Shown: positions 54,501 through 64,000 of the stretch, piece by piece | Numbering within the stretch: the first letter of the stretch is position 1 | Layout: every line of letters begins with the position of its first letter | Assembly: GCF_000247815.1 (NCBI RefSeq) | Contig: NC_021692.1 | Location: 3,682,727-3,746,726 of the forward strand | Direction: 5' to 3' | DNA length: 64,000 nucleotides | Origin: Ficedula albicollis | Taxonomy: Eukaryota; Chordata; Aves; Passeriformes; Muscicapidae | Translations under genes and position numbers: made by a program | The notes under the pieces: generated by a model | Told to the model about the DNA's origin: nothing | Databases searched by the model: none | Seen by the model: the letters and a program-made list of their open reading frames with translations, nothing else

Positions 54501-57500
54501 AAATAAGCACAATGCACCTTTACAGGCATTTCAAAAATGTAAATCTGTAATTAAATTGCTAGGCTTAAGATTTTCTATCTCTGGTAAAAAAAATTGAATT
54601 AGAAGAAACACTTCCTTCAGTAGGAAATATAAAACCGCTATAAACTTGATTTAAGACAAGATGACTTCTTGGTATGGAAATGTATTTCCATCAAACATTT
54701 CAAGTAGCAAACGCATGATCCGATGGAAAGCAAGCACCTCAATAACATGTTTGAACCATTTTTAAGTGCTCCATTTCTCTTGCTGCTCATCATGTGATTT
54801 TACTACGTGTAAAGTCATCCACAGCCCACCCAGCTCTCAAGAGAACACAGTTTCTCCACCCCAACTAACCAATCCAGAGTAAAATCTTACCACCATTCTC
54901 AAGCTGCAGATGTAAGTGCTCAGAAAAAGCTCTCTGCAGTGTTCCCATGGTGATGCTCTACCCTGGCTGCTCCCTGACCTCTGCACCAGCAGCACCGAGG
55001 ACCTGACGCAGTCCAGGCCCAGCGCCTGCACGTGCCCATCCTGCTGCCCACCACCCCCACGGCTGGGAACACCTGTGTGCTGGGCTTCAGGGCCACAACA
55101 GACAGGCAAGAGCTGTGTTCAAGTCTCCTTGAACCATCCCCATGCAAAGGAGCACAAAAGGGAATACCTAGGAGTCTGGATTTGGGGGTTTGGCCCCCAC
55201 TACCCCGGGGATGAATCTCACACTAATGCCTGCTACACTCACACTCTGCAGCTCACTCAACACCTGGGACTGCCCAACACACACCACCTGAGGGAGGACA
55301 GCATTGTCACAAGCGTTCAGACCTGTAGGTTGTTTAAGAATTTCATTTCTTTTCTATCTATTACTAAACCACCCTGTCCAGGAGGCACATCACACACAGG
55401 ACCAGGGATTCAGAATCAGTAAAAAAATTCTGGAAATACCACTGTATAAAATACAACTTTTTCTTCTCTACCTTACAACTTCTGTCTTCAATAGCATAGG
55501 CAGAACACCTGTGTACTCAGATGAAAAAAATTATTCCCCTAGGAATTCCTCAGGAATGTAGCCCAACATTATTATTCAATTATACCCGAAGAAAAATTCA
55601 AGTTTTATAACAGTGCACAGAATTAAACTTTCAGATTGGGGGTGGGGAAGGCAATAAAATCTGGAAGCTCAGCTCCTTCCTCCCCCATAATTAACACAAA
55701 TTTCCAAGACTTCATCTAGGCATAAGACTCTGGGTTTTTCTATTTTTTCCCCCCCCCTCTGAGCTAATGGGGCCAAAAATTCTCTGGCCACAAGAAAAGC
55801 TCTTTCATTTAAATCATGCAAGAGGGATACTGCACCAGCCACACCACACAGGCTGGCAGAGTCAGCACAAGCTACTACCCATGGACAGACCCAGCTCCAT
55901 CCACATCCTCACAGCATAACAGTCTCAGTGAGAGATTTGTGAAGAGGGGATACAAATGACAGAGAGGAATCTGACATTCAAAAAGACAGACAGGGGCTGG
56001 GTCTAGTTTTAATGTCCCAGCTGATGACCTGTGTCTATCAGCAAACAATCCATCCTGAATTACAGCAGCAGACAACACCACTCCAGGAATACACTGGCGA
56101 GCACCGGCAGAGCGCTCACTCCTCATTGCCCAAAACACTGACACAACCCCTACAAGAACAGCCACGCTCCCAAATTCTCCTCCCAACCTAATACACCACG
56201 CCAACCACCTGCACTTTCCTGCTTCTGCTCATGAATAATAACAGTTTTCAGCTGCATAATGAACTTTGCCATATCCTGTACCCACAGGAAGTTCCACACA
56301 CCAATCCTGCCCAAAGCCACGTGTGCAAGTGTGTGCACAAAGTTCTGCACTGGGGGGAGCAGGAATATGAAAGTGATTAAACCTCACCCCAAGCAGCTCT
56401 TTTCAGTAAGAGGGAAGAACATAATTCTGTCACAAACCTGTGCAGAGCTTGCTTTCCCCCAACTCTGTTCTATGATCATCTGTCAGAGCCACAAGAATTG
56501 CCACTGCTCCATGCCCTGTCCCAATCAGTACAGACACAATAAACTGCAACCCGCATTTTCTACAATTTACGTTTCAATTCAAATGACCCAAGACAAAAAC
56601 ATCTACATAAAAAAAGCCAAGGCCAGCAACTGCCCCAAAGACCCAATTCATTCCATCACAGTACTGGGTACGTTAAAAATAGATACCTGATTTTAACTTC
56701 CAGACACCAAACAGAAGAGACATAAGGACTCCAATTTTGAAAAATACACACAGTCACTGCTCTGTGATTGATTCTACGCTCAGCAAACACACACACACAA
56801 GTGAGCTGTGTTTGATCCTGCACTCAGCTGCCACTTGCAGGTGTTAAACTCATGAGCACAGGTTCTGTTAACAAGTTTAGATCTACAAACGAGGGATCAG
56901 AGGAACAGGACCAGTCAGCTCCCAACAAGCAGACACTAACTGGAGTTCTACAGTCATTTCACCAAGTAGATTGCCTCTATTATTAAGAGATTCTCATAAA
57001 TATGGCAAAGCTATGCTAAGACAGAGCTACTAAAAACTAAAACTGCACAGTGTGCGTATTGCCGTGGGACATTCAGCATAGCTGCACAGCAGGAATATAA
57101 AGCCTAGGGGTTGTAGAGCTACCTAGGTTGTTCTTTAACTTCACCTTGCTCAAACAATATGATATACTTCTTTTTTATTTAAATTACCTCAACCATAATG
57201 CAGTAAGAGGTGATTTGTGAACCAGCATACTCAAGGTAACTGGATTCCAGTAAAAAACACCCAGTTCTATGTTTCCCTTGTTCTTAACAAGATTACTCAG
57301 ACAGACGTAAACTGGTTATTTCCCAGGACCCTGAGTGGCAGAAAAGAACACACACTGCTTTTTTGTTCAGAAGTCTTCATGTACAGTAAACTTTATTCAT
57401 CACAGTACAAACACACCTATCCAATTTTAAACCATTTAGAGATTTGACTCTGAGACAAGTCACACACACATGAGCAATAGACTCCTACTGTACTAGAAGT

Positions 57501-57684
57501 CAACTTCCATATTTGCCTTCAAGTCTCACTTAAAGCTCACTTTCAGCATGTACTCGGACTTATTATTTATGGAACAGGTTCCAGAGCCAGGGAATTCATA
57601 TCCTGTAACTTGCATGGCATGCTCTCACAAAACAATCCATAAGCATTAAGTAAGCTGGTACATTTAAGAATAAGTAAGACATTT

Positions 57685-57690
57685 AACTAC
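57685..57690 (-). other. CAMTA1: 5' splice site (donor) of the 119-nt CAMTA1 exon
   Basis: The minus strand reads GAG then gtagtt. The exon side has G at -1. The intron side departs from the usual GTRAGT, so the donor is moderate, but the reading frame and the match to the next exon make it the only sensible end. Confidence 0.92.
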
Positions 57691-57809
57691 CTCGTTAGTG
57701 TTCCAGCGGTGCCTCTCTTTCGGTAAACTTGAACATTTTGGTAGACATTCAAGCAGCTTCTTCGGTAAAAAGATTTTTACATGACTGCCATTGCTGTTCC
57801 CATGATCAT
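57691..57809 (-). CDS. CAMTA1: CAMTA1 internal coding exon, start of CG-1 domain (119 nt)
   Basis: CAMTA1 is a nuclear transcription activator with an N-terminal CG-1 DNA-binding domain, then TIG, ankyrin and IQ (calmodulin-binding) regions. Read on the minus strand, this exon gives 39 codons after two bases that complete an Asp codon begun in the previous exon. The peptide starts DHGNSNGSHVKIFLPKKL, continues LECLPKCSSLPKER and ends HRWNTNE. This is the CG-1 onset, roughly residues 40-79 of the human protein from memory. The 3' splice site is a pyrimidine tract ending in CTAG, and the 5' splice site is GAG followed by gtagtt. The end is in phase 0 and joins exactly to the exon at 19,027-19,094, which continues NTNE into EIAAYL. 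CSSLPKERHRW fits CAMTA1 better than the paralogue CAMTA2, which I recall diverging here. An in-frame Met upstream in the same open frame is intronic and not a start. Human has Ser, I believe, where this reads Gly in SNGSH. Confidence 0.97.
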
Positions 57810-57830
57810 CTAGAAAAAAGAGGAGACACA
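57810..57830 (-). other. CAMTA1: 3' splice site (acceptor) of the 119-nt CAMTA1 exon
   Basis: On the minus strand the 21 nt before the exon read as a pyrimidine-rich tract (CTCCTCTTTTTTCTAG) with AG at 57,811-57,810. It fixes the exon start at 57,809. Confidence 0.93.
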
Positions 57831-58516
57831 TGATATATACGCATTCACAGGAGAATGGGTAGTTGCAACGAGGAGATTCAAGCGAGGACAAGACTTGGAA
57901 ACCCCCCAGCTGCCCTGTCCAAAAAGAGCAATTTGCCACGGCAATAATAGCAGCTTTCTCTTGAAACTGCAACTTTATTTCAGAAATATAAATACAGCTT
58001 AATTCTTTCTAGTTGCAAAGTTTTAGAAGAGCTTTGATGGATTTGGTTACAAGGAGCCTGTGTCTGCTTACCTGTGCCTATTTTAGCTCATTATTTCCCT
58101 CAGTAGCAAATTTTACAAGCAATAGCAACAAAACACTGTAGAAGCTGTGACCACCAGCAGCACGACCTGCCAGCGAAGTCATAAATGAAGTTCACACTTG
58201 ACAGGATTTGCAAGTAAATAAGCACTGAGACCCAGCAACTGCTATAATTTTGTCAAGTTGCAGCAGAAATGCAACTCAAGGTCTATTAGTTCATTTAAAA
58301 CTAAAACATGCCATACTGATCAAACCCAGCTTACTTCTATTTCCATTCACAGCTCAGAAAGTAAATGTAGTTCTTCAACATAAGAGTGAGGAAGAGGGAT
58401 GGAAAGTTTCCTACCTCACCATGCCCAAAGGTCTCAAAAGCAGAAATATTAAATAATACAAAATTATTGGTTTTTATTGCTATATATGTAGAAGGTGCAT
58501 CAATTCCCCTTAAAAG

Positions 58517-58625
58517 ACCTGAGTCCCAAAAAGCCCTGCAATCCCACACCAGCCTACAGCAGTCCCAACAGCAGCACCTGAGTCCCAAAAAGCCCTGCAA
58601 TCCCACAACAGCCTACAGCAGTACC
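58517..58625. repeat. Tandem duplication, 59-bp period
   Basis: The first copy is 58,517-58,575 and the second begins at 58,576, both starting ACCTGAGTCCCAAAAAGC. The second copy is truncated by about nine bases and differs by two C-to-A changes. Confidence 0.93.
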
Positions 58626-59889
58626 TTGAAGATGTCTATCACCCTCTAACACCATCAAAAGAATTAGAGCACCCATAAAATGCACGTGTTTATCAACCAA
58701 ATCAGTTCCCACAGGAAAGGGAACTGGAGCAGCAGCGTAAGAGAGATCAGCCACAATGCAGAACTTCATCAGTTCTCCCTCCAAACACACCACATCTCTG
58801 TCGTCTTCCACCAGCCTCATGCATCCCATGACAGATCCTGGGCAGTGCTATACAAGCAGTACAGTTACTCACTGGCATTTTACCCTACCAAATTAATTTA
58901 TAGTCATTTCCCATTTGGAAATGTACAGAAAAAGGATATTAACTTCATTTTACACATCTAATCATTTTATGTCATAAAACACATGCCAGCACTATGATAA
59001 AACTCCTCTGCAATTCAGTACAACACAGACATTCCCTGTGACCTGCAGTGAACCCGACAGAGCCTGGCTCACGATCATTCTTAGAAATTACTCAGGAATT
59101 GTAGAGACTTCACACCAGCAGCCAGACATCCCTGGTATTCTTAAAGCTTGATTAGACTCTTGGATGTGTCAAGTTCAACAATATACATGCTGTTAAATCA
59201 ACTGCTCGTGCAAGCCCAGCAGATGAGTTTACAAGATAAGCAGCGATGTGTATGATAAACGTGAGCTGCTCTGTAATTTACGAGTCCTGCGTCCTCCCTG
59301 AGTTACCGGGAACTTTACTGTGCAACTGTGTCAGATTAAATCAACAGGGTTGCCACTTCCCAACTTCTTCCTGGGCAAGGAGCAGCCAAGCAGAATCGAT
59401 CTCTGCTGGACTGTTAAAGAAATCACGGAGAGGGTGCTCTCCATTATGCCATTCCAGGATTTCTATTTGGATATTGAGTATTTCAGACCATGACTCTACA
59501 GGGCTTTTTGGCCACATCCTGTTCCCCAGACAATGCTCTGCACGTATGACTGTCACCGCTATTTCCCTGCACTTGGGCCACTCCAAGCCTCACAGACACC
59601 CAAGCTGCAATACCTGGGGTTATCCACAAAAACACAACTTGCCTGTGGTAAAGACCAGAGCCAGGCAAGGCCTGCCACGCCAGCAGCTCCCAGCCATTTC
59701 CAGATCCACCACCCAATGCAACCAATACTCAATTCACACTCCCTGCATTCATTTTACACCATTTCCATTTCTCATTCAAAACACTGCATTGCTCTACATT
59801 CAATTCATTAAGGCGCAAAGTATTTTACAGCACACATTATTGCTTTTATCAGCCAAACTACATCCCAGTTACATCTCATCAGCTTATTT

Positions 59890-60110
59890 TCCATGGGCAC
59901 ATTTTAATTGACATTAATTGTATTACTTCCCCTTACCTCCGTATCAGTCAAGCCCTCTATCACTCATTCCATTATTTTGCAGGGCTGGCAGACCTCTAAT
60001 TATTCAGCTCGTTTTATTAACTTTCTTCCATTGTCATCAATTATCAGTATTATTAATCCAGAAAGTGCCTATGGATAATAGAGCCCTTTAAAATGTTTTG
60101 GTAGAAGTTG
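59890..60110. other. Candidate conserved non-coding block, homeodomain-core rich
   Basis: It contains AATTGACATTAATTG, TAATTATTCAGC, CATCAATTATC and TATTATTAATCC, a tight array of ATTA/TAAT cores without simple-repeat structure. It lies in the intron upstream of the 119-nt exon. It could be a developmental enhancer, or simply AT-rich DNA. Confidence 0.3.
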
Positions 60111-63100
60111 TCAGAACTTGCTGACGCTAAACCTTCCAACTCCTGTTGTTAGCATCTCCCACCTTCTGTTATTACAGCAATGGAAGGTCATTCTCACCAT
60201 CCTGTAACACGACTACATCTCATGGATGCCTCCCTTTTCTGCATTTAGCAATGGCATTTCCTCACTCCAAAAAAATCCCCTGTGTGAAAAACAACTGCCT
60301 CCTGCCTCAATCCAATCGGTTTTTCATCACGGACTCCTCAAGCTGTGTGGTCAGAACAACACACAACCATCACAGTATGGGATGCAAATCCTAAATCCAG
60401 TGACCTCCAAACCAGGTCTGACCTTGGAAAAGGATTAAATCAGCCAACCAGCTATGAGGGTGAAGAACCCACAGCTCCAAATGATGTACACACATTTTCC
60501 TTCAAACTTGCTTCTCAGCCTTCTGGAATCACACAATATATTCCTACACGGAAGAAAGTCCAGGGAAGATGGGAACAGGAGAGGAAAGGAGGATTGCTCA
60601 CCCAGTGGCACTGAGGGTACTGGTGAACAAGAGTTCCCATTCTTCCAAATGAACCACCACTTTCCTGGTCCTGTTCCTCACAAATAATACCATGACATAT
60701 TTAGGGAAGTGGAGCAACCCCCCCCTCCCTACACTATCCCTTGGCTTGAATCACATGTGCCATTCTTTCTAGTGCAGCTGACAAGCCCATCCACCACCAC
60801 AGGGGCTCCTGGTGAAGGCAGACAACAAGGGTCCACATTGCTCTGCAGCCCCACTCATCCAGCAGCACAGGCAGAGCACCCAGCAGGCAAACTCCTCCAT
60901 TTATCCCCAACGAAAATTTCCTCAGTACTAAAAACAGGAGCTGCAACTTCTCAGCACTGATTTGGTTTTACTGTGCAAATCCAGATTTTTACTTGAACTT
61001 TCTCCTCATTTATTTTTGCTACGGGTGCAACTAACAACACCAAGATCTGCAAATCCATCCAGTGTCAATAACAAGCATCTGTGCAAGAAGGGCCACGCTG
61101 GCACGCCAAGGATTTACCAGTAAAGCTTTATCAACACGGGGGTTTTTAGTGCAGAGCTGGCCACAGCTCAAAAATGCTTCCCAAGGCAGGCACAGCCACA
61201 GCTGAGAACTCAAGTATGGAAGCTACAGACTAAAATATAGCAGCCTACAATGTGTCCTGTTATAATTCAGGATGAAAATGCAAAATTTAAGTTCCATTAG
61301 CAATCTCCAAGATTACTTATTAGCAAACCAGAAGCTCATGTAGAATTAAGAAAGTGTAAGTGTTATAAAGTTCATGGAAAGTTCCACATTAATTATACCA
61401 CATAAACCCTTCGTCATTTTATGGGTTTCTTCATGCTCCTTGCACTTTATCCTCCCAAGGGATGTACCATGGGCCATAAAACTTTAAAGTGCACAACAGC
61501 AAATCACAGAGTCTGTGCTCTACCCCCACTCTCCAAACAACCCCCTACCCCCTTTTCTTTTTCTTTAACTGGTTCTTAAATCTTTGGTGATCCAAGGGGT
61601 GAATTTAGATCTGCAGCCCCGTTAACTACCACAGTTTTCCTATATAACATGTAATTGGAAAATAAAGAAATCACCAAAAGGATGTTGATCACCTACTGAT
61701 CTGAAGACAGGTCCATACTGGAAATAAATAACACAAGTAAGCTATAAACTCACAAACACAAGTTTTATAAACCTATAACTATGAAATAATAACTTAGGGC
61801 TGGCCATCTCCTTAACTACCTCAAGAGAGGGAAGAGGTTTTTAAACATTACAAATGGACACTTTAGTACAAAACAGTTTTTACTAAAATCCTAATATCAT
61901 CCTTATTTGGGAAAGGGGCAGGCATCCAGCTGATCCCACCACCACTGACCAACCAATGAGGGGGCAGAATTGCAGCCCTACAGTGCACAAGTGGCACCAA
62001 AAAAAAAGTGCACAGAGGCCACCACAGTCACCCAGTCACTTGCTGATCTCCAGACACAGACAAATCCAACAAACTCCATCTGGAAGAAGTTAATGCAAAG
62101 AATGACTCCAGATCCAAACAACTGCAGAACTGCCATGCTATTTCTCTCAGTTAAACTTCAATCCTGGCATCTTCCATCCATAAACAAGCAGCAACAGAAG
62201 CAATGCAACAGCTCTTGGTTTGTTTGCTAGAAATATTTGTATCATTACAGTAGTAAATCTCTTGGCAACAAAAGCCGATTTCTAAATATCAATCAAGGGT
62301 GGCTAAGAGAAGAAAACCAGGCCCAGCTCTGCAGTGCTGCTGTCTCAGCAGGGCTCCGCTGGATGCCAGCATTCAGTCAGACACTGGCTGAGCAAATGCA
62401 TTCCCAGTCCTCCAGCATGGGATGCAGCCTGGGGCTGAGGGGAGGACACAAGGAAAGACTAAGCAGTTCAGGCAAAGGTAAAAAATGTACAAGAGGAGCA
62501 AGAGGCTAACACCAACCAGCATGTGAATGGCCATGACTGCTGCATGGAATAAGCAAGGAAGGAAAAAACCCATAAAGGATGAGAAGGGAATCACAGGAAT
62601 GGTGGTAGTATGAAGAATGAGCAACAAAACAATTTTCCTCTAGAAGTTACTGAATCTAGCCTTAGTGTCTTGAAATATTTGTGATAAATACTTTGTTGCT
62701 ATGGCAAACTCTACAAACAATTCTAAAACCATAAGAAACACAAATATAGCTAAAGCTGCTGTTGTGCATCATTGGCCCAGTTCTCCCCACAAGTAATGTG
62801 CTACTCTCAAGTCCCTTTGTCCGTTTCACATAGCAGAAAATTTCTTGACATTTTGTAAGTAAATTCAGTGTGAACACCCATTAGGTGAAACTACAAATGG
62901 TGCATTTTGGGGAAGAGCTGAGAGCCAAATTTTCCCTAATGAAGGCCTACACACTGGCTGAGGGCTGGGTGACACAATCAGCTGTTTATTTCTCATGCTG
63001 TACGCTTAGCACCCTGCTAAACAACACTTCCAAGTCTACTGTCCCTCCTCAGCAAAACGAGTTCCTCTTTTCCTCTCCCCCCTAGGCAGGGTACAAACAC

Positions 63101-64000
63101 TTACTAAATGGAGCAAGAGGAGAATTCCTTTACAGTCAGAAGGTGCACACAAGAGCCTACTCTAAAAGTAAACTTTGGGAGTGTTCAAACAGTGCAGTCA
63201 CTTCAGCCTCTCCTTGCAGTTCCTCTTATTCATGCCTGACTTTCACTGCTCAGCTGCTAAATCTGACAAGTGCACCAGAATGATGAAACCATTGCTCACC
63301 ATCACCATCAACTCTTTGGTTGAGACATGTTCTCAATTCCTTCACCCTTTAGTTTTCACTAAAGTTACATCATCAAATTCAATGGCAATGAAGCCAAGAA
63401 CTGGTGGATATTACTGGCCCGGTCTAGCAAAAAAAAACTTCATCTCTTTACTCAGTTCCCAATACTACAGATGTTCTCAACATTACAACACGTTTTCTGA
63501 AGTCCTGAAGTATTGGCTAAGGCCAGGACAGTCACTTACTCTCACCCTACATGCTAGCAGCCACGAAGTCACAAATATTTCCACTTCTTTCTTGTCATAC
63601 CACAAAGACTGAGAGTTTGGAAACCCACCTGGAGAGCTAGCTAGAAAAACCTAGCCTCCTGAACCAAAGTGTGTGATATAAGCAGAAGGACAGCAAGCAC
63701 TCCATCTCCACTAAGAAGAGAGTTTACTCTTGTTCACCCAGCGCCATGACCACTACTCAGCACAGAGTGGCCCTTCAGCATTGCCCTGGGAATAGGGCAG
63801 GTGCTGTACCCCAAAGGACTGGGGCTAAGACAGGCAAACCTGCCTTTCCAAACCCATGGGGTTTAACCCAGCACTAACAACACAAGGCTGCCAGGAGCCA
63901 AGGAAGGTGAAAACAGGACACAAAATAAGGGGAGAAAACCACAAAGCAAAAACTCAGCAAGGTGTGGAAGCAGAACACCAAAGCTTCAGGAAGCTGCTGG

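Larger units (their letters stand above)
57810..64000 (-). other. CAMTA1: CAMTA1 intron, 3' part (upstream of the 119-nt exon)
   Basis: This is the sense-upstream intron that ends at the 119-nt exon. I looked for the preceding exon (the segment around CGTSTYCVLN in other vertebrates) and did not find it, so the intron extends beyond the window. Contents: a 59-bp two-copy tandem duplication at 58,517-58,625 and an AT-rich block with homeodomain-type cores at 59,890-60,110. The rest is unremarkable unique-looking sequence. Open frames up to 221 aa here show no recognisable domain and no conserved-looking splice structure. Confidence 0.85.

Noticed and set aside
59246..59911. 221-aa plus-strand open frame
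   Set aside because: Low-complexity Ser/His/Cys-rich translation of CA-rich intron; no domain recognised.
58030..64000. Upstream CAMTA1 exon encoding the protein N-terminus
   Set aside because: I searched the minus strand for the expected conserved segment and found no match with splice sites; it probably lies beyond the window.

Overview
This is vertebrate, almost certainly passerine-bird, genomic DNA. It lies inside one protein-coding gene transcribed on the minus strand: CAMTA1 (calmodulin-binding transcription activator 1). Only two short exons in the 64 kb are real coding sequence. Together they encode 61 complete codons plus two split ones, in perfect frame register, at the start of the CG-1 DNA-binding domain. 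The songbird assignment rests on a minus-strand SINE near 27.4 kb that has a tRNA-Ile-like head joined to a CR1-type tail, the structure of the TguSINE1 family known from zebra finch and relatives. Dense CpG islands fit a microchromosome. From memory, CAMTA1 maps to chromosome 21 in chicken, but nothing here proves the chromosome.

Layout, in sense order from high to low coordinates. 64,000-57,810 is the end of the upstream intron. 57,691-57,809 is the 119-nt exon. 57,690-19,095 is a 38,596-bp intron that carries most of the notable non-coding structure. 19,027-19,094 is the 68-nt exon. 19,026-1 is the start of the next intron. The flanking exons (protein N-terminus above 64 kb, rest of CG-1 below position 1) were not found in this window.

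The large intron holds two CpG islands about 4 kb apart (36.96-37.32 kb and 41.19-41.72 kb). The first abuts a TG/CA-rich alternating purine-pyrimidine tract. It also holds one TguSINE1-like element, one ancient MIR-like SINE, and a CpG-enriched block with a full CRE, a POU octamer and a MEF2-type site directly upstream (in sense) of the 68-nt exon. Across the window there are six separate two-copy tandem duplications of 59-92 bp, each about 96-98% identical between copies.

The most unusual signal is a pair of pure poly-C homopolymers, 735 bp (4,615-5,349) and 696 bp (45,903-46,598), both embedded between A-runs. They would be poly-G on the CAMTA1 sense strand. They are either extraordinary homopolymer expansions or an assembly/basecalling artefact; the sequence alone cannot decide, and artefact is a serious possibility. 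The many other open frames are chance ORFs in intronic DNA. I see no novel gene system here.
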